DNA of 64,000 nt, from positions 581,001 through 645,000 of the forward strand of contig NZ_JACCCY010000003.1 in the NCBI RefSeq assembly GCF_013409575.1, read 5' to 3'. Origin of the DNA: Macellibacteroides fermentans. Lineage in GTDB: Bacteria; Bacteroidota; Bacteroidia; Bacteroidales; Tannerellaceae. Below, one piece after another: positions 53,120 through 62,007 of this stretch (the stretch's first letter is position 1; the number at the start of each line of letters is the position of its first letter). A program made the position numbers and the translations under genes. A model generated the notes under the pieces. The model had not been told where the DNA came from. It ran no database searches and saw only the letters and a list, made by a program, of their open reading frames with translations.

Positions 53120-55996
53120 TTAAATATCAATAGCATTTAAATACTCCAATAAATTTTCTTCACGCTCCAAACCAATTTTTTTACGCAAACGATAGCGGAG
53201 CGTCTCTACCCCGCGTACGGAAAGATTTAATAAGGGAGCAATCTCCTTAGACGACAAATTCATCTTCAAAAAGGCACACATCTTACGCTCATTAACGGAT
53301 AAGTCGGGATGTTTTTCACTTAATTTTGCCATAAAATTGTTATGAACCAGATCGAACTGCTCTTCAAATCTTTTTAGCAGATCGTCGGATTGCATATTGG
53401 TATCGATGCTATTGTTAAGCGTTACCAGCATGCGTTTGGCCCTCACGTCGGAATCCGACTTCAATTCGGCCATTATTTTGTAGAGCTCGCTCTTTATATC
53501 CATCAGAATCTCATTCTTGCGGACAAAGTTCATCATAAGGTTGGCCATTTCCTGACTCTTATGGCGCAGCTCATACTCCAGCCGCTCGTTCTTTAGAGAA
53601 ATGATTTCATTCTCCTGTCGTGCAGCAGCCTTGATAAAATCCTGTTCCTTCAACCACATCTCCTTCTCCTTTATGGCCACCTCCTGCTGTTTTTTACGTT
53701 TGATGCGCCATTCGTCCCATTGATACAGAAAATACAAGAATGCCATCAACAGCAGGAAATATACAAAGTAGGCCCACATGGAACGGTACCAAGGAGGCAG
53801 AATTACAAAAGAAAAAGTAGCCGACGAAACCTTGCCGTCGTTCATCAGCGCCTCTACCCTGAAGGTATAACTTCCCTCTTTCAGTCCACTGTATTCTTTC
53901 ACCTCGGAGGTGGTATATTCGGACCATTCGGTGGCGGGACTCAGCATAAAACGGTAACGTACCACCTTCTCCAGATCGAATGCATGCATGGTGTACTCGA
54001 ACCGAAGGGAGTTTTGGCTGTAAGGAATTTCCGGAACGTACGAATTTCCTGTAAAGTTAGCATTAAACAACAACGAATCCTTGGGATAGGTAGAATAGAC
54101 ACTCTTGATAAAAAGCTCGTTGCCGGTTTCCACCTTCTCTTTAAAGGCCAGATCGAGTAAAGAGAACCCATGTTCGTTGGGGATAATTACGACTGAATCT
54201 CCAATTATTTCAAAGTTCTCATAGTATTTAATGAAGTCTAGCTGCTTGTGATTGAAGGGATAGATAACAGAAAACATCTTGTCGCCGGTCCGGTTTTTCT
54301 TCAATATACCCAGACCATTCCTGCTTAATCCATACAGATCCGTTCGGCCTTTTTTAAGCACCGAATGCGGGAAAGCAACCGGAATGGTACGGTTAGGCAC
54401 CATACGATCGGCCGCCTTATCATATTCAAACAATCCGGAATCGGACGAGAAATAGAGTTTGTTCTCTAATTTAGAGATAAAAAGATTCCGAATAGATTTC
54501 AATCCATCCCTCGAAGTGTAGAATCGGCTACTCTTCACCTTATAGTTTACCGTATCCAGTACAACCCGCAAAGCCCCCTCGTTGGTGTTACGCACCCAAA
54601 GAACTTCGGGCGATTCGAACTCGAAATTCTTAAACCAGTCGGAAACCCCTTCCAATTCCTTTAATACCTGCCATTTTCCCTGCATGTGTTGTATCAGATA
54701 AAGCCCCTCATAGGTACCCACCCATAATTTATCCGGATCGGTATAATGCGGTACACAGCTCCACACACCACGTAATCCGCTTACCTGTTCGATGGATTTC
54801 CCGTCCAGGATAAATAGCCCTTTGTCGTGCATACAGAAAAGTTTCCCGTCAATTATACGCATATCCCACACCTGTCCGCTCAGTTGAGGGATAAAATCGA
54901 TGGCGGCAGAGGTTTCGGTAAACCGTACCGGCCAACTGGTATGGTAGACTCCGCTGTTGGTTCCAAGATACAATTTTCCCTGAAACAAGACCGAAGCATA
55001 ACCTGCACCCGACGAATAGGGATAGGTATAAAGATTGGTAAACGGAGTATCCAGCGAAATATAATCGATTCCATTGTCCAGCCCCAGCCATAGGTTATTC
55101 CGCTTATCAAAACTGATAGATAAAACCGTATTATTCTGCAAACCGTTCCGCTCGTTGAAATACTTGATCAACCGCGACCGGCGGTTTACAAGAACAAGGC
55201 CTCTTCGCACTGTACCTATGGCGATGTAATCACCCGAAACAGCCATCGTAAAAACCTCGTTCTCCCTCATAAACTGTTCGGCTCCGGTAATCAGGGGAGT
55301 CACCTTTCCGTTTTCTGCATAGAATAATCCATCCACCGCTGTGGCAATCAGCATCCCCGACTGATAAGGTTCAATACTTCGAATATGTTTTCCCTCCAGC
55401 AGTTCCCCTCCTGAAAGAGGGAAGAAACTATTTCCTACTAAAACGAACACCCCTTTATAGGTACCGATGTATAACGAGCCGTTCACCACATTGGAACGGT
55501 CTATTTTGTGCACGGACGGAATCAGCGTAAACTCATCGCCCAACTGTTTTACAATAAAGTTATCCGAAACAAAGTAGAATATATTATCCACTTCAAATAC
55601 CCCCCAGTACCCTACATTGAACTTACTTTGCGCCGGCAGGGAATCCGACAGATTCACATAGAGCAGTTTTCCGGAAGCATCTGCATGGAAATAACCGAAC
55701 TCTCCCTCACCTCCCACATAAATACGTTTCAATTTAGTCGATATATGCAGCGAACGCACATCTGCTTCGTTGTGGAGCGGATATAATTTCCAGCTGCTTC
55801 CCTCGTATTGAAGCAGTCCGTTTTTATTGGCAAAGTAAACCCAGTTTTCGTTGAATGCATTGATCTGCCAGGTTTGCGACCCTTTACCGAACAACTCTTT
55901 TTTATAATTTGTGACATAGTTGTTCCATTCCGCAAACAGGTTTGCAGTAAACAACATAAGCAGGCATAGCGTGTAAAGAATACGGATTTTAAACAT
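53120..55996 (-). CDS. membrane-tethered LuxR-type PUL regulator with propeller sensor (copy 2)
   Basis: The 958-residue paralogue of the 38804 regulator has the same layout: signal sequence, periplasmic propeller repeats (LWLGLDNGIDYISLDTPF is identical), Y_Y_Y-type domain (GLKEGSYTFRVEALMNDG), one membrane helix (SMWAYFVYFLLLMAFLYFL), coiled coil and C-terminal LuxR HTH (VNERKMCAFLKMNLSSKEIAPLL). By eye about two thirds of residues are shared with copy 1. There is no kinase. It lies directly upstream of its SusC gene and probably activates the GH30 PUL on sensing a glucan fragment. Confidence 0.9.
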   Translation of the reverse strand: MFKIRILYTLCLLMLFTANLFAEWNNYVTNYKKELFGKGSQTWQINAFNENWVYFANKNGLLQYEGSSWKLYPLHNEADVRSLHISTKLKRIYVGGEGEFGYFHADASGKLLYVNLSDSLPAQSKFNVGYWGVFEVDNIFYFVSDNFIVKQLGDEFTLIPSVHKIDRSNVVNGSLYIGTYKGVFVLVGNSFFPLSGGELLEGKHIRSIEPYQSGMLIATAVDGLFYAENGKVTPLITGAEQFMRENEVFTMAVSGDYIAIGTVRRGLVLVNRRSRLIKYFNERNGLQNNTVLSISFDKRNNLWLGLDNGIDYISLDTPFTNLYTYPYSSGAGYASVLFQGKLYLGTNSGVYHTSWPVRFTETSAAIDFIPQLSGQVWDMRIIDGKLFCMHDKGLFILDGKSIEQVSGLRGVWSCVPHYTDPDKLWVGTYEGLYLIQHMQGKWQVLKELEGVSDWFKNFEFESPEVLWVRNTNEGALRVVLDTVNYKVKSSRFYTSRDGLKSIRNLFISKLENKLYFSSDSGLFEYDKAADRMVPNRTIPVAFPHSVLKKGRTDLYGLSRNGLGILKKNRTGDKMFSVIYPFNHKQLDFIKYYENFEIIGDSVVIIPNEHGFSLLDLAFKEKVETGNELFIKSVYSTYPKDSLLFNANFTGNSYVPEIPYSQNSLRFEYTMHAFDLEKVVRYRFMLSPATEWSEYTTSEVKEYSGLKEGSYTFRVEALMNDGKVSSATFSFVILPPWYRSMWAYFVYFLLLMAFLYFLYQWDEWRIKRKKQQEVAIKEKEMWLKEQDFIKAAARQENEIISLKNERLEYELRHKSQEMANLMMNFVRKNEILMDIKSELYKIMAELKSDSDVRAKRMLVTLNNSIDTNMQSDDLLKRFEEQFDLVHNNFMAKLSEKHPDLSVNERKMCAFLKMNLSSKEIAPLLNLSVRGVETLRYRLRKKIGLEREENLLEYLNAIDI

Positions 55997-56028
55997 GTAT
56001 CAGCACTATTCTGGTTTATTCACCTCGC

Positions 56029-56036
56029 AAATGTAC
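56029..56036 (-). promoter_or_regulatory. -7 element of regulator copy 2
   Basis: The minus strand reads TACATTTG 32 bp upstream of the start codon, the same octamer and spacing as for regulator copy 1. Confidence 0.6.
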
Positions 56037-56113
56037 ATAAACTTCGCGCAAAAGAAAACATCAAAGGCTGGTTTCGTCTATAATGTACGTTTGCAGTCTA
56101 TCCTATTTACCTG

Positions 56114-56144
56114 GTGCAGGTACTCTTTAACAGAATACCTGCAC
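56114..56144. terminator. weak hairpin after rsgA
   Basis: GTGCAGGTA pairs with TACCTGCAC across 13 nt, 14 bp beyond the rsgA stop. There is no T-run, so termination is uncertain. Confidence 0.45.
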
Positions 56145-56157
56145 TGATAGATAGAAC

Positions 56158-57213
56158 TTAGTAATTGCCTTTGCGTTTCTTTACCTCGTCTACGATTTTA
56201 GAAAACGATTTCTCCTGTTTTCTTTTCTCGTGGACAGAAGCCGTATAATGCCAGGCTTCCCTGCGGAGCTTAAGATAGCTTTCGTATACGCCACGGTCTA
56301 ATTCTCCGGTATTGACCGCTTCCAGTACGGCACAACCCTTTTCATTTACATGCTTACAATCTTTAAACCGGCACTTGCCCTCATAAGCTGAGATATCTAA
56401 TATTTCTGAGAGGTTATCCGTATTATCGTTTGTAACACCGAAAAGTTTTACCCCCGGAGTGTCGATCAGCACACCGGAACCCGGCAACAGTACCATTTCC
56501 CTCCGTGTAGAAGTGTGCTTTCCTTTACCTGTAGAATCACTGATTGTTCCTGTCTGCAGAAGTTCCCTGCCGCAAAGAGCATTGATCAGAGTACTTTTCC
56601 CCACGCCGGACATGCCCGTAAATACGACGGTTTCGCCTGTATGGATTGTTTCACGCAACATATCGATACTTTCAGGCAATTGCGTACTGGTATAGAAAAC
56701 CGGCATCTTATGGGAAAGATGTTTTATCGCTTTATTTATCTCATCGGCATCAAATCCTAAATCTGTTTTCGTCAGGATCAATATCGGCTGAATACTTTCG
56801 GATGAAAGTTGCAGCATGAAGCGCTCAATACGGCGTACATTGAAGCTGTTATCCAGACTTTGAACTATAAATGCTTTGTCAACATGGGATGCTATAGCCT
56901 GTCTTTCCGATACGGAACCGCTTTTAAGGCGATACAGGGTTTTCTTCCGAGGTAGCATAGCCAGAATGATTCCCTTGTCCGTGTCTGTTACCTGGAAAAT
57001 AACCCAGTCGCCTGTACAGGGATAATCGGATACATCCCTCCCGTAGAGCATATTCCCTGTCATTTCGCAGGAATAGTGCCCTGTTTCAGAAATTACCTCA
57101 TAACAGGTTTTATGAGTAACTGTTATCCTTCCGTGAATGAATTCTTTGTAACCGGAATTTTGTTTTTGTTGGAAAAGCTCGTCATTCCAACCATATAAAT
57201 GTAAATCGTGCAT
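56158..57213 (-). CDS. rsgA: ribosome small subunit-dependent GTPase A (RsgA/YloQ type)
   Basis: This circularly permuted GTPase has an N-terminal OB-fold, then the guanine-specificity motif ILTKTDLG before the P-loop FTGMSGVGKSTLINALCG and the switch DTPGVKLFG. A C-terminal zinc motif follows (CRFKDCKHVNEKGCAV: Cys, Cys, His, Cys). It helps late 30S subunit assembly. I placed the start at MHDLHLYGWND, where relatives begin; an ATG at 57282 would add 23 residues (374 in all). The variant N terminus is closer to the YloQ-like paralogues than to E. coli RsgA. Confidence 0.92.
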   Translation of the reverse strand: MHDLHLYGWNDELFQQKQNSGYKEFIHGRITVTHKTCYEVISETGHYSCEMTGNMLYGRDVSDYPCTGDWVIFQVTDTDKGIILAMLPRKKTLYRLKSGSVSERQAIASHVDKAFIVQSLDNSFNVRRIERFMLQLSSESIQPILILTKTDLGFDADEINKAIKHLSHKMPVFYTSTQLPESIDMLRETIHTGETVVFTGMSGVGKSTLINALCGRELLQTGTISDSTGKGKHTSTRREMVLLPGSGVLIDTPGVKLFGVTNDNTDNLSEILDISAYEGKCRFKDCKHVNEKGCAVLEAVNTGELDRGVYESYLKLRREAWHYTASVHEKRKQEKSFSKIVDEVKKRKGNY

Positions 57214-57302
57214 TGTTTTGATCTTTAAATAAGGAGACTCTATGGAGGCAATCTCCCTGATTGTTGTTAATTTTCTTCCCAAAAGTCATTTCTTGACAGT
57301 GT

Positions 57303-57312
57303 AAGTATATAC
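57303..57312. repeat. TATATA-centred motif upstream of rsgA
   Basis: AAGTATATAC is the same core as at 2176-2211 and 17211-17221. It lies 90 bp upstream of the chosen rsgA start. Confidence 0.4.
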
Positions 57313-57410
57313 AAAAGGGCATACCAATGCCTTAAATCATTGTATACAAATCAAATTATAATTGACATAGAAACGACTCCCGGAAAGAATATCCGAGAAC
57401 AAACAAAGGG

Positions 57411-57437
57411 ACAATCTGTATAAGAAACACAGATTGT
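57411..57437. repeat. inverted repeat, possible terminator or small RNA hairpin
   Basis: ACAATCTGT and ACAGATTGT flank a 9-nt loop, and the flanking AAACAAA and TTTGTT partly extend the pairing. No gene ends here on either strand. Confidence 0.5.
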
Positions 57438-57670
57438 TTGTTACACCAAATCCGATTTAAACATTGTAGTCATGCCACAAAAATACATAATCTTTTGTAT
57501 TTCAGAAAATTTGAGTCTGATAAGCGCGCTGAATTTTCAAAAGAAAGTTACAAATTAAAAGAGTCGTCCATCGGGTGTAAATTATTTTAGGCTGGATTTT
57601 GTGAAAGTGTCCAGACTATCAGTAGAATCATTTCTTATATGTCTGGTTTCCAACACCCCTTCTACGTAAA

Positions 57671-57731
57671 TTTTCCCTTAAGTGAAAAAAAAACTTTACT
57701 TAAGGAAAAAATAAATTATACTTAAGGAAAG
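57671..57731. repeat. three copies of an ACTTAAGGAAA motif, one inverted
   Basis: The first copy is inverted (TTTTCCCTTAAGTGAAA at 57671-57687). Two direct copies follow (57694-57710 and 57717-57731). All share the core ACTTAAGG followed by A residues. Confidence 0.7.
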
Positions 57732-57736
57732 TTTTG

Positions 57737-57770
57737 TCGGTACTTTTCTTCTCATTTATCGGTACTTTTT
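57737..57770 (+). repeat. two copies of TCGGTACTTTT
   Basis: Direct copies at 57737-57748 and 57759-57770 have starts 22 bp apart, the same period as the next array. Confidence 0.65.
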
Positions 57771-57774
57771 ATCT

Positions 57775-57792
57775 AAAATGTATATACATTTT
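57775..57792. repeat. 18-bp perfect palindrome
   Basis: AAAATGTATATACATTTT is a perfect palindrome and a variant of the TATATA-centred palindrome at 2176-2191. Confidence 0.65.
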
Positions 57793-57819
57793 GGATGATT
57801 TATTATGACTTTCGCTGTT

Positions 57820-57906
57820 CAAAGATATAGGAACTGTTTTCCAAAGATATATGAATTGTTTCTCAAAGATATAGGAACTGTTTTCCAATCATATAGGAAT
57901 GAAAAG
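57820..57906 (+). repeat. 22-bp tandem repeat, about 3.5 units
   Basis: Units begin at 57820, 57842, 57864 and 57886. Units 1 and 3 appear identical (CAAAGATATAGGAACTG...). Unit 2 differs at a few bases, and unit 4 keeps only the first half before diverging. The units are directly abutting, with no spacers. Confidence 0.85.
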
Positions 57907-57970
57907 CCAAACAGGTAAGGAAATAAAAACAAATTATACGCAGCCAATTGGCAGGACGCTTACCATCCGT

Positions 57971-58070
57971 ATGACAGATGACAGACGGCATGATAGATGA
58001 AAACGGGATCTGTCATGTTTTTTATATTTGAATATCAGTCTATTAAACTCAAAAAATGAGAGATGACAGA
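57971..58070. repeat. ATGACAGA-type repeats with terminator-like hairpin
   Basis: ATGACAGAT at 57971 is followed by a direct GACAGACG, a diverged ATGATAGATGA, an inverted ATCTGTCAT (58008-58016) with a T-run after it, and another GATGACAGATG near 58062. The first and inverted copies can form a stem with a long loop. Confidence 0.55.
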
Positions 58071-58172
58071 TGTTTTTGAAAAAAATCGGTTTTAATGGAG
58101 CGGAAAGGATAAAATTAAGCATCAATCTTGAAGCATTAGCCATGATTAGGGATAGTGAGTACTTTTTTTTCT

Positions 58173-58180
58173 TATTTTTG
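58173..58180 (+). promoter_or_regulatory. -7 element of leuS
   Basis: TATTTTTG matches TAnnTTTG and lies 71 bp upstream of the leuS start. Confidence 0.5.
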
Positions 58181-58251
58181 CACAGAAATTCAAGGATTTG
58201 ATTTTTAAACACATAGTTACCGTCGATAATAATAAAAAATTAGATACTGAC

Positions 58252-61041
58252 ATGGAATACAATTTCAGAGAGATTGAGAAGAAATGGCGCGAATATTGGA
58301 TTGCCAATAATGTTTACAAAGTGGTGGAAGACGAAAGTAAACCCAAATACTATGTATTGGATATGTTTCCTTATCCTTCGGGAGCAGGTTTACATGTAGG
58401 ACATCCGCTGGGATATATTGCTTCCGATATCTATTCACGCTACAAACGTCTGCAGGGTTTCAATGTATTGCATCCCATGGGATATGATGCCTACGGATTA
58501 CCGGCCGAACAATATGCCATTCAAACTGGTCAGCATCCCGAAGTAACTACTAAAAACAACATCGCCCGCTACCGCGAGCAGATGGACAAAATAGGTTTCA
58601 GCTATGACTGGAGCCGCGAAGTACGCACTTGCGAACCTATTTATTATAAATGGACGCAGTGGGCTTTTATTAAAATGTTTAACAGCTATTACGATAACGC
58701 TTTACAAAAAGCAATGCCTATCGCTACACTGGAAGCTGCTTTTGCTGCAAATGGTACCGAAGGTGTGCAGGCTGCCTGCGGCGAAGAACTTTCTTTTACA
58801 GCTGCCGAATGGAATGCCAAGCCGGAAAAGGAAAAACAGGCTATCCTGCTTAATTACCGTATTGCCTACCTGGGCGACACCATGGTTAACTGGTGTCCTA
58901 AATTGGGTACCGTGCTTGCCAACGATGAGGTGAGCGAAGGTCTTTCGGTTCGCGGAGGTTACCCGGTAGAACAAAAGGTGATGCGTCAATGGTGTTTACG
59001 TGTATCTGCCTATGCGCAGCGATTGCTGGATGGTCTGGACGAGATCGATTGGACCGAATCGCTGAAAGAGACTCAGAAAAACTGGATAGGTCGTTCCGAA
59101 GGTGCGGAGATGAACTTCAAGGTAAAAGATTCGGATCTTTCGTTTACCGTATTTACCACCCGTGCCGATACGATTTATGGTGTTACCTTTATGGTGCTGG
59201 CTCCGGAAAGTGAGCTTACCGATCTGCTTACTACAGATTCGCAGCGTGCGGAAGTTACCAATTATGTGCAGGCTACCAAGAAGAAAACGGAACGCGAACG
59301 TATTGCCGACCGTCGTGTAACGGGGGTATTTTCAGGTTCGTATGCCATCAATCCTATTACCGAAGAGGCTATTCCGGTATGGATAAGCGATTATGTACTT
59401 GCAGGTTACGGTACCGGTGCCATTATGGCTGTACCGGCGCACGACAGCCGCGACTATGCTTTTGCCAAACATTTCGATCTGCCTATCATTCCTTTGATTG
59501 AAGGTGCCGATGTTTCTGAAGAGAGTCTGGATGCCAAAGAGGGTATCATGATGAACTCTCCGCGTGCTGGTCACGAGATAGAAGGCGGACTGGTGCTGAA
59601 CGGCTTGCAGGTGAAAGAGGCTATTGCAAAGACAAAGGCTTATATCGCCGAAAAGGGAATTGGCCGGGTAAAGGTTAACTTCCGTTTGCGCGATGCTATT
59701 TTTAGCCGCCAGCGTTATTGGGGCGAGCCGTTCCCTGTTTACTATAAAGATGGCATGCCTTACATGCTGGATGAATCCAAACTTCCATTGGAATTGCCCG
59801 AAGTGGATAAGTTCTTACCTACCGAACAGGGTGAACCGCCTCTGGGACGTGCCAAAAACTGGGTGTCCGACGAAGGCTTCCCATTGGAATTGTGTACCAT
59901 GCCTGGTTTTGCCGGATCGTCTGCATACTATTTGCGTTACATGGATCCACAAAACACCGAAGCGCTGGTTTCCAAAAAAGCCAACGAGTACTGGCGTAAC
60001 GTGGACTTATATATAGGTGGTACGGAACATGCCACAGGTCACCTTATCTACAGCCGTTTCTGGAATAAATTCCTTTACGACCTGGGTGTTGCTTGCGAAA
60101 ACGAACCTTTCAAAAAGCTTATCAACCAGGGTATGATTCAGGGTCGTTCTAATTTCGTATATCGTATCAAGGAGACCAACACCTTTGTTTCGTTGAACCT
60201 AAAAGATCAGTACGAAGTTACTCCTATCCACGTGGATGTTAATATTGTGAGCAACGATGTGTTGGATATCGAAGCATTCAGAAACTGGAATCCGGAATAC
60301 AAGACGGCCGAATTCATTCTGGAAGATGGCAAGTATGTATGTGGATGGGCGGTTGAGAAGATGTCTAAATCCATGTTCAACGTGGTTAATCCGGATGTGA
60401 TTGTTGAAAAATTTGGTGCCGATACGCTTCGCTTATACGAAATGTTCCTCGGACCGCTTGAGCAGTCGAAGCCCTGGGATACCAACGGTATTGATGGTGT
60501 ACACAGATTCTTACGCAAGTTGTGGGGGCTGTTCTATACCAACGACGATCAGCTGCAGGTTACTAATGAAGAACCTTCTGCCGAAGAGTTGAAGTCTCTG
60601 CACAAACTTATCAAGAAGATCTCTTTCGATATAGAACATTTCTCGTTCAATACTTCGGTAAGTGCATTCATGATCTGTGTGAACGAACTGAGTGCTCTGA
60701 AGTGTCGTAAGCGTGCTATACTGGAAAAGCTTATTACTTTGCTTGCCCCCTTCGCACCGCATACCGCAGAAGAGCTATGGCATGTATTAGGTAACGAGTC
60801 GACGGTTTGCGATGCTCAATGGCCCGTTTGTAACGAAGCTTATCTGGTAGAAAATACGGCTACTTACGTGGTTTCATTTAACGGAAAAGCTCGTTTCAAC
60901 ATCGAACTGCCGGCTGATATGCCGGCCGGCGAAGTGGAAAAGATGGCTCTTGCCCATGAAAGCGCAGCCAAATGGGTGGAAGGTAAAACTCCCAAAAAAG
61001 TCATCGTGGTTCCGAAGAAGATTGTTAATATTGTAATCTGA
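58252..61041 (+). CDS. leuS: leucyl-tRNA synthetase
   Basis: The 929-residue class I synthetase begins [16 protein letters not shown]. The HIGH-type motif is [15 protein letters not shown] (His48 and His51) and the KMSKS motif is at residues 703-707. Between them lie the CP1 editing domain ([20 protein letters not shown], with the conserved Asp of the editing pocket) and the zinc/leucine-specific region. An anticodon-binding domain is at the C terminus. It charges tRNA-Leu. The frame is open 18 codons upstream, but the ATG at 58252 is where the family starts. It is monocistronic with a terminator. Confidence 0.98.
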   Translation: MEYNFREIEKKWREYWIANNVYKVVEDESKPKYYVLDMFPYPSGAGLHVGHPLGYIASDIYSRYKRLQGFNVLHPMGYDAYGLPAEQYAIQTGQHPEVTTKNNIARYREQMDKIGFSYDWSREVRTCEPIYYKWTQWAFIKMFNSYYDNALQKAMPIATLEAAFAANGTEGVQAACGEELSFTAAEWNAKPEKEKQAILLNYRIAYLGDTMVNWCPKLGTVLANDEVSEGLSVRGGYPVEQKVMRQWCLRVSAYAQRLLDGLDEIDWTESLKETQKNWIGRSEGAEMNFKVKDSDLSFTVFTTRADTIYGVTFMVLAPESELTDLLTTDSQRAEVTNYVQATKKKTERERIADRRVTGVFSGSYAINPITEEAIPVWISDYVLAGYGTGAIMAVPAHDSRDYAFAKHFDLPIIPLIEGADVSEESLDAKEGIMMNSPRAGHEIEGGLVLNGLQVKEAIAKTKAYIAEKGIGRVKVNFRLRDAIFSRQRYWGEPFPVYYKDGMPYMLDESKLPLELPEVDKFLPTEQGEPPLGRAKNWVSDEGFPLELCTMPGFAGSSAYYLRYMDPQNTEALVSKKANEYWRNVDLYIGGTEHATGHLIYSRFWNKFLYDLGVACENEPFKKLINQGMIQGRSNFVYRIKETNTFVSLNLKDQYEVTPIHVDVNIVSNDVLDIEAFRNWNPEYKTAEFILEDGKYVCGWAVEKMSKSMFNVVNPDVIVEKFGADTLRLYEMFLGPLEQSKPWDTNGIDGVHRFLRKLWGLFYTNDDQLQVTNEEPSAEELKSLHKLIKKISFDIEHFSFNTSVSAFMICVNELSALKCRKRAILEKLITLLAPFAPHTAEELWHVLGNESTVCDAQWPVCNEAYLVENTATYVVSFNGKARFNIELPADMPAGEVEKMALAHESAAKWVEGKTPKKVIVVPKKIVNIVI

Positions 61042-61050
61042 TAATAAAAC

Positions 61051-61090
61051 AACCGTTTCAGGAGTATGATTCATAGTTCCTGAAACGGTT
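61051..61090 (+). terminator. terminator after leuS
   Basis: AACCGTTTCAGGA (61051-61063) pairs perfectly with TCCTGAAACGGTT (61078-61090) across a 14-nt loop. Confidence 0.85.
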
Positions 61091-61114
61091 TACTTAATTT
61101 GATATAAAATACAT

Positions 61115-61993
61115 ATGGGAAAGAAAAGAAAACAAATTACGCAATTATATTATTCCATTAACGATTACCTGCTGATTACACTGGGATTGGTTTTATATGC
61201 TTTTGGTTGGACCGCCTTTATATTGTCCAACGAAATTGTTACCGGCGGGGTGACGGGTATCTGCGCCCTTATCTTCTTCTCTACAGGATTGCCGGTTTCT
61301 GTATCTTATATTGCAATAAACATCGTTTTGCTGATTATAGCATTTAAGGTGCTGGGAGCCAAATACCTGATAAAGACTGTCTTTGGAGTTGTAGGTCTCT
61401 CGGTTCTGCTTACTTTGTTTCAATATGTATTTACCGAACCAATTCTGAAAGGCGAACCGGCCATGGCCATTGTTATTGGTGGTATTTTATGCGGTGCGGG
61501 TCTGGGTCTGATTTTTTCGGGTAACGGTAGTTCGGGTGGAACCGATATCATTGCATCCGTTGTAAACAAGTATAGAAATATATCCATAGGAAGAGCTATG
61601 ATTTTTTGCGATTTCATTATTATCGGTTCCTCCTATTTTCTGTTTCACAGTGTTGATAAGATTGTTTTTTCCTTTGTAGAAATGCTGGTGTGCAACTATG
61701 TGCTCGACATGGTGCTGAACGGGAACCGCCAATCTGTTCAGTTTTTCATCTTTTCGCCCAAGTACGACGAAATATGCGAACGGATTATATCGGATATAGG
61801 CCGTGGTTGTACCATTCTGGACGGTACCGGCGGCTATTCGCACAAATCGGTAAAGGTGGTGGTGGTACTTGCAAAGAAGTCGGAATCCGTGGCCATATTC
61901 CGACTCGTAAAGCAGATAGACAATAAGGCGTTTATCTCCCAAAGTACTGTCAGGGGAGTTTACGGAGAGGGTTTCGACCCAATCAAGACTTAA
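61115..61993 (+). CDS. YitT family membrane protein (DUF161/DUF2179)
   Basis: The 292-residue protein has five to six hydrophobic helices of the YitT type (ILSNEIVTGGVTGICALIFF, FSGNGSSGGTDIIASVVNKY). A soluble C-terminal DUF2179 domain (RGCTILDGTGGYSHKSVKVV, ending STVRGVYGEGFD) follows from about residue 220. A transport or regulatory role is assumed for the family but not established. The stop lies 14 bp from the stop of the convergent phosphoethanolamine-transferase-like gene. Confidence 0.92.
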   Translation: MGKKRKQITQLYYSINDYLLITLGLVLYAFGWTAFILSNEIVTGGVTGICALIFFSTGLPVSVSYIAINIVLLIIAFKVLGAKYLIKTVFGVVGLSVLLTLFQYVFTEPILKGEPAMAIVIGGILCGAGLGLIFSGNGSSGGTDIIASVVNKYRNISIGRAMIFCDFIIIGSSYFLFHSVDKIVFSFVEMLVCNYVLDMVLNGNRQSVQFFIFSPKYDEICERIISDIGRGCTILDGTGGYSHKSVKVVVVLAKKSESVAIFRLVKQIDNKAFISQSTVRGVYGEGFDPIKT

Positions 61994-62007
61994 ATGTTCC
62001 GGTTATC

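Larger units (their letters stand above)
57283..58251. other. about 970-bp gap without genes, dense in short repeats
   Basis: The gap lies between divergent rsgA and leuS. From left to right it holds a TATATA motif (57303), a hairpin ACAATCTGT/ACAGATTGT (57411-57437), then four successive short-repeat families at 57671-57731, 57737-57770, 57820-57906 and 57971-58070, and the leuS promoter. No convincing coding frame or known RNA gene was seen. Confidence 0.75.

Noticed and set aside
29155-55996. Mobile element or genomic island carrying the PULs
   Set aside because: No integrase, transposase, tRNA target or flanking direct repeats were seen; the only long repeats are the GH3 genes themselves.
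57671-57906. Possible CRISPR array
   Set aside because: Units are abutting or separated by only a few bases, no unique spacers of 30-40 bp exist, and no cas genes are present.
57934-58212. Minus-strand 92-codon frame in the rsgA-leuS gap
   Set aside because: Its codons are AT-rich repeat sequence, it has no start context or homology signal and overlaps the leuS promoter.
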